In this document: piece by piece, positions 13,166-24,448 of the stretch | Layout: every line of letters begins with the position of its first letter | Position numbering within the stretch: the first letter of the stretch is position 1 | Source: Anisakis pegreffii | Lineage: Eukaryota > Nematoda > Chromadorea > Rhabditida > Anisakidae | Direction: 5' to 3' | NCBI GenBank assembly: GCA_035041965.1 | Contig: JAPYMA010001453.1 | Span: 1-64,000, forward strand | Length of the DNA stretch: 64,000 bases | Translations under genes and position numbers: made by a program | Notes under the pieces: generated by a model | Told to the model about the DNA's origin: nothing | Databases searched by the model: none | The model's input: only the letters and a program-made list of their open reading frames with translations

Positions 13166-16100
13166 TATGAATTCGGACGAGACAATTGATAGCAGTGATA
13201 ATGTTTGAGAGATTTTAAATGAAATTGATTACCCGGGAAGGATCCTCATTTTGGAGAATTAGAGGCTTTGTGCTTGAGAGTTTCTCGCTGCGCTCTGCCA
13301 AGTTAGTCTTATTCGTGAGGCAAGCTTGGCCGCACAGATTCAGAAGACAACGACGACAGTCCGATAATCACTGACAGTTTTTGACCAAAATTCACTTATG
13401 GTCAATCTGAAGTGAACAGTACTTAGTTGTTCGATAATCGCCGCAAAGTTCATAGTTAATTCAAGTTTACGCACTTGTATGATGCATATTCATTTCTAGA
13501 TCGAGAACGACACTTCGACGGTTACAATTAGTTGCAAATACCAGAATTTAAATGGCCGACTCAAAATCGTTCAAGCCTCCCGAGAAGATTTTTAAGATTT
13601 CGGATGATGCAAGCCACTTGAACGTACATTATAATTGCACTCGCTGAATCATCCGGTTGATTTCACGTTGATTTTGAATATTCGATCAGAAAGGAGGAAA
13701 TGATTTTGTTCGTTAGAAATGAAGTGCTTTTTGTGAGTGCAACGAGTGAAAATTGAGAACAGTGAGCAAAATAACGCACTGAAAAAGTAAAACAGTCGTA
13801 TCGACAGCAATCGATACGACTGATTTTTAGATCAAAACCGAAAGCGCATCGCCTCAATGATACATCAAGAAAGTTCATTTTTAAGCGATTCACAGGAATT
13901 CATGATAGGCAATCATGTGCTGAGAAACGTACGGATTTAAGGTGCTTTATCGCATATAGTGAGCTCGCACTGATATGGAAGCAATAACTTCGAAAATTGT
14001 TTGAGAGCACGACCAAAATTGTGAACCTGTGGTCGAAAATTATCACTGGAATTACAAATCTTACGTCGATGTACCAAGCACGACGTACGGTTTGCAATTC
14101 GGAACTGAACGAAAAGCCATGTTCATGAGATACTCATCGGCAGCTTGCAGTTGGATGCGAAGTGTGAGTATGACTTTGGTTTTCGTTATTCGCGGAAGGT
14201 TGTTTTCAGAAGCAGAGTAGAAATTGCTGAAGGAACCGGCTTAGTTAGATGGACTGAACTAAGATCCTAGGATGTAGCAATTGAAAGAGAACCTTTGAAT
14301 GAGGCCACTGGAAAGAGGGACGGACTTCGACAGTGACTCTTTATGCATCCACAGTAATAACTTGGGAAATGTGTCTTGAAAAGGCTTCATATTCAACAAA
14401 TCACGTGCGACATAATTCTCAACAAATGAAAACAGTAGTTCTCATCGACATTTCATCTCACTTCATCTCGTTATTCTGGTCACATCTCAGTTGACTACAG
14501 TGAGACCGTTAATGAGCAATGGAAAGCAACGTTCATTCTGAAAGTTTACATAAATAGGAATTGTCAAAGACGACAGACGAAGCCATGAAGGAGGTGGACG
14601 ATTTCTGAAGGGCAGGATGGATTTATTGGTTAGTTATCATGTGATCAGGTGCGTTTATATGCGTGCCCGATTGCAAAAGCATGCTGCGTGATGGAATTCA
14701 ACACTGTCACCAAGGTTCTTAGTGGCGCGCTGAAATGTTTTTTTTTCGGCAGATTGAATAGAATGCGTTAAGGGATGGCGAAAAAAAAGTTAAGAGCTGA
14801 AAAAATCTGAATGAAACTTTGAACGAGATGAATCGAAATGTGCGTGACATTTCAGGCTTGAATTGAACGTGTGCATTAAAGGTGTCAGTTTTTAGGATGT
14901 TTGGACGTACAGCTGGAGGCGGCTCCATCGTCTGCTTGAACATGACCATAGGTGTAATGGATCGTCGAGCAGTGGCTTAACTCCATCCAATGGTTTTCGA
15001 TTCGCTGTCGGCTTTCTGAAAACCGCACGCTCATATCAATATTTTCAAATATGGATGATGAAAATTCTTAACAAATGTGATAACGAACAATGGAAATATT
15101 CGGTCAAACAAATGCAAAACTATCACTACACGGTATTTTTGTTGAACTGTTGCCTATAGCTGGTTCACTAAGATTTGCTTGTGCTTGCCTGCTAAGTGGA
15201 ACAAATGAACATTCCTCGGGCGAATAAGCCCCCGTCTCCGACCCTCATATACTAACGATTCATCTTTTTATTACCGCTTCGATGGTGAACAACAAATACT
15301 ACAGCATATGAATGAGCTGGGAATGATTAATGCGCATGATTTGAGATGAGTACATTATCAACACTATACATTGCCTATTGCGGAGTAGTTTGAATTGCTC
15401 AGAAACTGTAAATGTTTTTGGATGAATCGTCATCAATAGAGCATTATCGGTGTCGCTATATTACACGTTGTCGTACCTAATAAATCTCTAATTATAGTGG
15501 TGATGATCGCTGAGCATTCAAGTTCAGAATTCATGAAGACAGATGATTCCAAACGCTATTATCGTTAGCTGCGCGGAAAGAAGAATGCCAAGGAAGGAAG
15601 AATGTAATATTAGTGATATTAGTAATAACAGAGAGGCATAAACTCGTAATGAGTTGGATTTGCTGATTAAATAAGATCGCTGAGCAATTTGAAATATTCT
15701 TTGCAAGACAAGATGAAAGAACATGACTGCAACCGATCACGGCAGTGGCATTCAATTATAGAGTGAAAGCATTACGACAACCTAGTAATTTAATGATACG
15801 ATATCGGTAGTTTTTTTTTTACTAATTGGATGAACTGCATATAAATATAGCATTCGCGACGGATCTTATGCAGCAATACAAGCACATTACCCAAGTTATT
15901 TGCTAGCAACATGACCAACTGCAACACCTTAAGCAAGTTGGTGTTGTTGTTTTGGCGAATAACCGAACGTTGTTCACACCAGCAAAATATATTCACCAGG
16001 AAGGTTCCATGAAACAGGATCAATACTTTTTAGAATTCATCATGTGATCTTTTCGATCACATTCTGAGGTAGACAACCAGTGGTATGAGCAAAGAGGAAA

Positions 16101-17109
16101 AAGGGTGCGGGGAATGTGCATCCTTCCTCATTAAAGTCTGGAGAAAAGGAGGAAGAACAGCGAAGGAGAATGAAAAAACGGAGTGGGGTGGGTTAAAAAA
16201 TTGCACGAAAGATAACGGCAAAGAAAGTGCGAAAAAGAGATCAAAATCCAGCTATTTTCTTGGACCGCACCCTTTTGCACCCCTGCCAACTGGAAGCAAT
16301 CCTGGCTCTGTCACCGTTTACAAAATAACAATATTAGGCACTAAGGCAACGATTATAAAATTAAACTTTTCCAAACAAAAAAACGATAATTCAAAATTCT
16401 CACATGAATGACGGTGTCATGGTGATGAGAGTTGAATTGATGCTTCCGTTTTTCCGATATTAAGTTCATTTCACTAGTGCATCACGCATGAATGCCCACC
16501 TAATCAGGATGGTAAACGCAGTCTTCAAAGAATACATGATTCTGATGAAATGAATCAGTTCAGCCAGTCACTTCAACCACACAACAAAACGATGAATAAG
16601 CCCCGAAGTACTTTGTTATACTAAATTCATTCGTGCATTCATCTGAAACAAATTCGTCACTCTGAAAACCGTAAGAGATAACGTCATTTGAGAATATAAT
16701 CAACAGGAAAAATAGTCCGAGATTGCGTGATTTTGAGAAATTCGAAAAGCCTGAATTCTTTTCGCAGTTTTTCGTCGCATTTTCGTCCACCATTGTCTCG
16801 TGCCTGCTTTTCAGAATGTGAAAGTGCAAATGAGTGGATTTGTGGAATGGTGAATCGGACGGAATGAAAGAATTAATTGATCATGAAGAGTTTAGCACGC
16901 ATTAAACCGGAATGCATGAAATAAATTTTTTTTGGAGCAAACTTGAAAAAAATTTGAGCAGAATCTAGATTGAGGATTATCAAAAGGAGCAATTGTTGAA
17001 ACTATTACCAATAGCAGCTCTCAACTGAACGTATAATTCAATGTTTCTTGAAAGAAGCTGTAGACTGACGAAATCATCGTGTTAATGAGGGGAGGCGAGC
17101 ATATATTAT
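13166..17109. other. Gene-poor region with isolated structures
   Basis: About 3.9 kb without a recognised gene. It holds a perfect 12-bp hairpin at 13793-13822 and a 12-bp inverted pair at 16099-16110 and 16265-16276. A minus-strand ORF ending at 16560 has an ATG at 16791 and a hydrophobic stretch (LGLFFLLIIF). It could be a first exon, but I found no following exons. Minus-strand ORFs at 15524-16023 are also unassigned. Confidence 0.4.
13793..13822. repeat. Perfect 12-bp inverted repeat, 6-nt loop
   Basis: CAGTCGTATCGA is followed by CAGCAA and then its exact reverse complement TCGATACGACTG. In a transcript this would form a strong stem-loop. It lies in the gene-poor stretch about 630 bases upstream of the serpentine receptor start. 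No function is evident. Confidence 0.9.
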
Positions 17110-17484
17110 TTGCTTTCAAAAGACGATCACATTAGTCTGAAGAGCTGCGCCAAATTGCAACTAAATTTTTCAATGGATCGAACATATCTTGATTTTGTGA
17201 AACCCTACAATCCGTTCCATGTGAATATCGCAGCGTTGAATGATTCTCTTCAACAACTACAACTCCAGCTTGCTCGAAAGCACTCAGCTGAACAGATGTA
17301 CTTCTTAGAAGCTAAAATTGGCCGTTTTCTAGGACACTGTTGGTGCCTTCTTGTAGCTCAGCATCATCTATCGTACGCAAACGAGCAATCAAAGAGATAT
17401 CATGAAATGATTAAAGTTGACTTCTTGGTGAGGAATCGCACAGAGTTTGTGCTCCATGGATTTTTTTTTAAATTTCAGCAATGA
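17110..17484 (+). CDS. Unassigned coding-like ORF, possible single exon
   Basis: This 124-codon open frame has codon use and composition like the real exons nearby. It encodes a mostly helical, Gln/Leu-rich segment (ALNDSLQQLQLQLARKHS), then GRFLGHCWCLLVAQHH. A GTGAGG donor follows the codons for KVDFL near 17430, so the true exon may end there. I do not recognise the protein and found no partner exons that fit in phase. It is separated from the start of the SLC22 gene by about 490 bases. It could be an exon of an unrecognised gene or a decayed fragment. Confidence 0.3.
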   Translation: MLSKDDHISLKSCAKLQLNFSMDRTYLDFVKPYNPFHVNIAALNDSLQQLQLQLARKHSAEQMYFLEAKIGRFLGHCWCLLVAQHHLSYANEQSKRYHEMIKVDFLVRNRTEFVLHGFFFKFQQ

Positions 17485-17975
17485 ACGATGCTTGACACAG
17501 AGAGCAAATATATCCCACAATGAGAGGTACAATACATTCGCCCAAGGATGTGATAATCACTTGGGAATTCATCTGCACTACTGGAGTCCATCAGCAACAC
17601 GTGTAGTTTTTTGCTAATCGAAAAACTCATTAGCCCGACGCTATAAAGAAATTCGTGAGATAGCTGATACTGAGAAAGTCTGAGCATGCAAACGCCTTAG
17701 GAGTAATACTTTTGACAATTCCCTTGCATGATTAACACTCAACCTGATATTTTTGAGCACTGTGAAACGCGCAGATTTGTTTTGAGCGCAGAAATATAGC
17801 AAAAGGAATGAATGATTCTGAGAGAAAGTTTTCAACGCAATATGGTCATTATTGTTTTTACTGATAATGGTTGTATTGGTATGATATAAAACGCTTTTAT
17901 TATCGCATCATTGATGCGCTTATCACGACGCTATTCAGTATCATCGTTTGCTTAGTAAAAGCAACTCAACTAGCA
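17485..17975. other. Upstream region of the SLC22 gene
   Basis: About 490 bases directly upstream of the transporter start codon. It should hold its promoter or 5' untranslated region. I see no clear TATA box or other element. Overlapping minus-strand ORFs of 64-70 codons lack support. Confidence 0.4.
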
Positions 17976-20900
17976 ATGAATGCACACTCCAACGTATCGA
18001 CGTTGATCACATTTGATGATCTCTTCAAAAAAATCAAGAAATATGGGCGATATCAGGTGATTTATAGCATTATCACACGATTCGCTGGATTATCTTAAGA
18101 GATTGCTTCTACTTTTCTTTTTCATTTTGCTGTGTGTATCAATTGTGTGTCAATCTGAGTTCCTGCTAGCGTGTTTCTTATTTATCGACCGTGAGAGGAC
18201 GCAGATCATGACTAATTCTTGATCTTGATTCATTGATGAAATTGATAGATCTCATCTAATTTAAGAAGAGTCGCCACTCAATCTCACGTTATCAAAAACA
18301 TGATGAACTCATGATGTGTAAGTAAATGCAGTGAACTGACGATCTAATATGATATGATATTATGCATCATATGAGTAAGTAGTGGAATTTTGTGCAAATA
18401 GAATATCACTTGATGATACACCTTGATATGAGAATATTTCTGAAGGATGCGTGACTGTTTCATCAATTTCACGTATTGCAGTTGTTTTTCTTCGCTGTTG
18501 TTCAGTACATTAGCATATCACAAGGCGCAAATGTTGTCGGAGGTTTCTTCAGTCTCGGTGGACTTGCACCCAACTACGTATGTAATGATCAGGTAATTTC
18601 AGTGATTATTCACAATAAAAACCAAAATTTTAACTGAAAATCTCATTCACTTCTTCTAAAATGCAGCAATCGTTTGTGTTTTTTTTTTCGTTTTTCAGGA
18701 TTTGAAGTTCAATTTCACATTCAAACAAGTCAGAAAAGAGCCATCCACGGTCTGCGAGCACATTTCAAAATGCACAAATTTGACGAGCACAAATTTTTGG
18801 TACAGTATGTACGAGGAATTCGAGGTTCCAATTCAATTTGTTCTGCATCAATCTACCTTCGATGTTAATGTTTTGTAAGCGAATTGCACTTAATTAGTGT
18901 AATTCATGGAAGCCAAAAAATTTTCACAGTAATTTTCGCAGAGTTTGTAAACTGTAATTCGTTGAATTCACTCATTGGCAGTTTGTGTGCCAGCAAGATC
19001 ATCTCTTCTCGACGATTGCCTCCATTCTTCCAATCGTTACGCTCAGCGGGAATTTCTTGGCTGGCCATATTTCCGATCACTTTGGTCGTAAGTGGCTGAT
19101 GATTGCTGGCATCACGATTGAGATGTGCTGTGGAATTGCTGAATCGCTAGCCCCGAGGTTAGCGGCCGGCAATCTTGTCAATGATTAGTAATCTGCAACT
19201 GAAACTTGTCGATTGACTGCTTCCATTGAATCCTTACATTCTAGATGACGATCCTGATATGAAACTTATTCCCAGAAAAAAAAAGCTCAGAGGCCAAAGG
19301 AAAAAAAATCAGATGAACCAAAAGTGATTTGTTGAGATTGAGCAATTTTGGTGGAGATTTTATTATCGAGTGTTTGAAACAGCTCCATGAGCAATTTCAT
19401 TTCAGTTGGCCGTTCTACATAGCCGTCGCGGTCTTGAATCGTTTCGTAGGACCGATCTTCACGGCAACTGCAATGTCATTGATTCTGGAATCTGTTTATT
19501 CAGAGTATCGTTTGGTGCAAACATACGCTTTCCAGTGGTCTGCTGGTTATATTGTGAGTACAACCATGTAATTCGGATTAAAACTCTCATTGAAATAGAT
19601 TCATTGGAAGAATTAGCTATTTGCCGAGGAATTTGGAAGAAATCACTCGTTGTTAAGGAGAATTTAAGTGTGCGCATTTGGTGATTATCGCTTGATCAAT
19701 TTGATCAATCGATACCCCATTGGTGAAGTTCTCAGGCTAGATATCATAAACGATCTTGAAATGTGGTTCACATAAACATAACTGAGCAGCAGCTGAATAT
19801 TCACCTACTGATTCAGGCTCAGGCATATCGATTGTAATGGTATACCGGTTGGTTCAGTGGAATTATTTGCAGAATTTATTTTTCAGATTGCTGGAATCTT
19901 AGCATATGTGATAGGGAACTGGCGAATCTATCTATTCATAGTGAATGCAATGCTCTTACCAGTTATACCGATGATGTTCTGGCTGGAGGAAAGCCCTCGT
20001 TATTTTGCTGAACGTTGCAAATTCAACGAAGTAAGTTATCACAATTTTGGATTGTACCTTGAGAACTGCGTTAAGATGATGTGTGTTTGCGTGAAACTCA
20101 TGAGCATTCGACTCATCTAACTCGTAAGAACACCTTTGTTTTGTGTGCGTTTCAATGCCTCATTGGAGCGAACAAACTTGATTTTGATTAATTTTTCTAT
20201 TTTCACAAATTTTCGGCCGCATCAACAATGAACAAAATCGCAAAGTTCAATGGCACTTCAATCAGATTCACCAAGGAAGATATTCGTGCTACTCAATCTG
20301 AACTTCTTGAAGACAGGCTGGTTACTGTTCAATAAGCCCGTTATGAAATGAATTTTTTGCAATATCCAATTGACTTGCCGTTTCCAATTCCAAAGCATCG
20401 ATCGTGCCTTGAAGAATGCTGTTTTTTTTGCTTGTTAAGTAAACAGACAGATTAGAGTACGCTTATTAGATAAGGTTTTTGCAAAAAATTGTCTTGAATA
20501 AATTTCAAACGATGACAGCTTAAAACTTCTGATGGAATCAAATTTGATTTCAGTGAAATGACTACGAAACACTACAGTGTGATTGATCTGTTCAGAAATG
20601 TAAATTTGTTGAGGTATTCAATATCACAAATAATCACCGGGATCGGTATGAATATCATCAGCACAATACTCTTGTTCAATATCCATGATTTGGTTAGTTT
20701 TCGTAGGGTCGCATATATTTTCAATCCATTTAGCGAGTTTATTTGGTGGGAAACATTGGATTTTTTCTGATTGATCTCAGAGTTGATTCGATACTAAGAA
20801 TAATAAGGTGGACGGAAAATTGTTATCTGGAACTGATGTGGTGTTGCGATATCATTATAAAGGTAACAAGGAATGACAATTGATGGTTTTAGAGTGGCAA

Positions 20901-22255
20901 TCCCATGCTGAATGTATCATATATGGGCGCAATTAAAGTATGGACACCGTTTGCGGCCATATACTTGGAGCATCGCATCAAAAGATTGGGTCGAAAACCT
21001 TTTCTTGTGCTTACACAAGGCTAGTCTCTCACTTAACGACGTTCAAAATCTCAAACTTATGGTACTTGTTCACAACATTCCAACCAGGAATGTAGTTAGA
21101 TCAAAGAAGTAGACCTGACGATTATTATCGGAGATGCTATACGAGAGCTATCTCTGCAACATTCAGATCACTCCTTTGAAATCCTCACGAGGATCGAGTA
21201 CAATTGCGGTACAGCATTTTCGATGTCCCGGATGCTTGATGACTTTTCGCTCGGGCGAAGACGTGCTGTTCAGACTTCTTCAATGCTTTTCTAGATTTCC
21301 AGCTCAGCGTTTGCTTTGATCACTTCGAATAATCTCATTCTTTAGAGAATCGACTTTGCAGGTACGGTTTCCGTGTGCTTCTTGATAATGTTCGCTCTGG
21401 ACGCAGTTGGGAAATTTGATGAATATCATACAATCGCAACCGTTTGTGCACTAATCGGTTAGTGATTGTTATTTCTCGGATTGGTTTTGTCATGATCATT
21501 ATTAAACGTATCGGTTTTAAAATTGGCTACAGATTGTTTTTAAGGTCAATAATTTGAGATTTCCTTGAATAGTTTCGCGCATTTTTGCACCTTAATATTC
21601 ATGAATTTGAGGATATGGTGTTGAAACAGGCTTCGTTTGGATGATCTATAAAGTCTACACCACAGAACTGTTTCCAACGGTTATACGCTCGATAGCTCTA
21701 ACCACATTCAGCATAACAAGTCTCATTGGTAGTGTCCTGGCACCACAACTGGTCTACCTTACGGTGATTATTGCTCTTTTCAGTGCGAAAACATAAACTT
21801 TTCGATTGATAATAATAGCAATTTAAATAAATTACATAATATTTTAGGTATATATGAAGTTCAACTTTTCCCGCACATTTACGGTTTCATTTGCTGAATC
21901 TCAGCCAACGCCTACGTTCTCCAGTGCTGTATAATTGTGATTATTTTTTGTCGCAGTCAATTAAATTTCAGAAATTCTGGCGTCCATCGCCATACGTTGG
22001 CGCAGCGCTGATAACGTTGCTTGCGACCGTTCTCGCGATGATATTGCTTCCGGAAACTAAAGGCAGACCACTTCCCGACAGTCTTCTCGATGTATCTTAC
22101 CAAGCTTATTTCAATCCATCATTTGTTTTTCAATGCTAACTAATTCGAAAATTTTCTTCGTTGATGATTTTCAGACGAAACGATATCATGGCCCGAACCC
22201 CAAACGACATGCCGACAGCAGGCAAGATGAAAGTAATGTGCCGTTGAAAGAATGA
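17976..22255 (+). CDS. Organic cation transporter-like protein (SLC22, MFS)
   Basis: Thirteen exons join in phase: 17976-18056, 18482-18592, 18699 to 18863 (or 18869), 18982-19157, 19406-19553, 19887-20030, 20216-20316, 20554-20692, 20893-21019, 21362-21457, 21630-21763, 21972-22091 and 22175-22255. They give about 540 residues, typical of SLC22. Landmarks in order: a cytoplasmic start with FKKIKKYGRYQ, a large extracellular loop with paired cysteines and NLT, GHISDHFGRK between TM2 and TM3 (about 147-156), EESPRYF after TM6, YTTELFPTVIRSIAL, and LPETKGRPLPD after TM12. I infer a plasma-membrane facilitator of small organic ions; the substrate is unknown. Introns 7 and 9 need GC donors (after 20316 and 21019). 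Exon 7 begins after TTTTCG and so lacks an AG acceptor. An in-frame alternative at 20248 would delete about ten residues. Confidence 0.94.
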
Positions 22256-22524
22256 AATTAGACTTAAAATGTAACATGTGAACTTGTACATTGAATTGTA
22301 CAGTAACAGATGGCATGAATGATCCAATTGGTTGTAGGTTATGGCTGTTGTTGTCGAATTGTCTGAATAGCTTGATGATTCGTATCGATCGAGTGTTTCT
22401 GAAATGCGTATATTTTAGACTGAAATGTGTATATCTCTTAAAAGTGAGCCTCAAATTTCTGAATGTACTTCTCAATGAATTTAAGAAATCTTTCTCATTA
22501 GTTAACACTACCAGAATTTCCCGT

Positions 22525-22718
22525 GACCGGTCAATCTGCCTAACGGACGATTTGCCGAACGGACAGCTTGCCTAACTTGTGGTTTTTTAATGGATGTTTC
22601 GTCTAATAGGCAAACTGTCCGTCAGGCAAATTGTACGTTAGGCAAATTGTCCATTAGGCAACATGTCTTTAGGCAAACTTTCGTTCGGCGAAATGTCCTT
22701 AGGCAGATTGACAGGGTC
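22525..22718. mobile_element. MITE-like element with terminal inverted repeats
   Basis: The left end (GACCGGTCAATCTGCCTAAC) and the right end (CCTTAGGCAGATTGACAGGGTC) are imperfect reverse complements, and the match extends for about 45-50 bases. The interior is built from repeated short units of the form TTAGGCAAATTGTCC in direct orientation. The element is about 194 bp, has no coding capacity and would fold into one long hairpin. This structure fits a non-autonomous foldback or MITE-type element. No clear target-site duplication is visible. Confidence 0.7.
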
Positions 22719-22979
22719 TGCAACAGAAAATATCAATAATGGTTCAGCATGTGACATGCCATTGTAAAATGCAATAGTCGTTGTTCAAGCAGAAAAAAAA
22801 ACTGAATTATAAGCTGCTTGAATCTGAATGGCAAACATGTCTGATATTTGACATTGTTGCAAAGATTATATGAGATTATATGAGGGGCTTTTGTGCTTGC
22901 TTGTGCTGAGTGCTTATCAACACGAGATAACAAAGCATGATGTCAAAAATACTTTCTTAAGGGTGCATGATTGCGAGCC

Positions 22980-23160
22980 AGATTACTGGTATTATGAGTA
23001 TGGTTACTGTGATTATTACGATTCTTATTATGATCATTATTGTGATTAATGTTATGATTATTATTATTATTGCTGTTATTACTGTTATTGTTGTTATTAT
23101 TATGATTAATATTATTATTATATTATTATTGTTATTATTATATTATTATTGTTATTATTA

Positions 23161-23200
<40 letters not shown>

Positions 23201-23220
23201 TATGATTGTTGTTATTATGG
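22980..23220. repeat. ATT/GTT trinucleotide-rich microsatellite
   Basis: Long runs of TTATTATTATT broken by GTT and ATG triplets extend over about 240 bases. The 90-codon ORF through it (23239 end) is an artefact of the repeat, giving mostly Ile, Tyr and Val. Confidence 0.9.
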
Positions 23221-24252
23221 CATGATTACTGATGTTTAATAATTATCTTTAATTGTTAATGTTGCTGCTATTATTGCTGGTGATTTAAAATCGAAATTAA
23301 GAATAGATAAAAATTTATCGGCACATTATTGAAGCATAATTTTGCACTCTTGAAGACCAAAGGATGCATTCCATGTCGAATTTTATCACTTCAATCAATT
23401 TTTAAAGCCCATAAATGATTGTTTAGTGCTGCTGATGTTTGATGTTATTAAAGGTAAAATGATCAGCGTTGAGTCAACATCATAAAAAGGAACAACGGTC
23501 GTATTTTTGTAGAATATTTTAAAATGAAAAATGGACGAATTAAATTTGACAATAACGTTAACATGGACAATCATTTCAGTGTTATTAAGGACGGAGACAG
23601 TCAGGATGGTATTACAGAGCCCAATGATACTACTGATGTGATATTATTGAGGACAGTGATGATCATAGCAGCAAGAGTAATGAGCACAGTGATCAGAGGA
23701 CCGCAGAGCAAGGGAGCAATAATGATTCTGGGAAAAATCGGTATAGTCATAGCGGTAGCACAGATAATTGACTTAATCAATGGTATAAACGATGGTTGAA
23801 CCGAAGCGGTCATGGCATCAACGTGAATGCTTATAGCAAAGCTGGCAGCGATCATAACTGCAATAATTTCATTGTCACAAATGTGTAGATTATAATGATG
23901 ACGATTGAGTGCAATTTATGGTTTCATTCATGAATTCATTTCGCTGTTGCATCGTTTAAACAAGTAACGACAGAAGTAGTCATGAAACACCTATGACGAT
24001 GTTTGATTAGTGATCATCGAACCGATATCAGCGACTAAAAAGCATGTCAGTAATTGGTTGTACACGACAAAGGTGGAGTATCAGTAATAGCTGAACAACG
24101 TAGCAGATCAAAAGTTAAGTGGGCAATTTTTTGTTTAGAAAACCGTTACTTATCAGGCAATGTTTGTGTATGATCTGATGAGCATTAACATCATCACTGA
24201 AAAAATTACAAGTATAATAGAACAGCTTATTGGGCTTATCACAGAACAGACA

Positions 24253-24277
24253 AGAGCGCTCTGTTACCGTATATAAA
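24253..24277 (+). promoter_or_regulatory. Candidate core promoter of the M1 peptidase gene
   Basis: TATATAAA lies at 24270-24277, about 170 bases upstream of the start codon at 24449. The perfect palindrome AGAGCGCTCT lies seven bases before it. Position and order fit a TATA box with an adjacent factor site, but this rests on sequence resemblance only. Confidence 0.4.
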
Positions 24278-24448
24278 CGGATGAGCAATATCACAAACTA
24301 GTTGTGCTCTCTGTGTTAAGTGCTTGACAATTGTGGCTGCTTGATTCGAAACTGTCCATCATATCAGAGATTTTTCGAGCAGCACCCGTCAACAATCTCG
24401 TCCGACTTCGATCGGTAGTACGTCATCTCAACAACCTTCAACTGGAAC

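Larger units (their letters stand above)
22256..24448. other. Spacer rich in simple repeats and a hairpin element
   Basis: About 2.2 kb between the transporter and the M1 peptidase. It contains the inverted-repeat element at 22525-22718, a long ATT-type microsatellite near 22980-23220, and ORFs at 23524-23855 on both strands that look like low-complexity sequence rather than genes. The last 200 bases contain the likely promoter of the peptidase. Confidence 0.6.

Noticed and set aside
16099..16276. 12-bp inverted arms (AAAAGGGTGCGG and complement) as a transposon
   Set aside because: The arms are short, do not extend, and show no target-site duplication. Too weak to call.
16085..16411. 108-codon Lys-rich plus-strand ORF
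   Set aside because: Low-complexity Lys/Glu/Gly sequence without domain or splice context.
22967..23239. 90-codon ORF rich in Ile and Tyr
   Set aside because: It is the reading of an ATT/GTT microsatellite.
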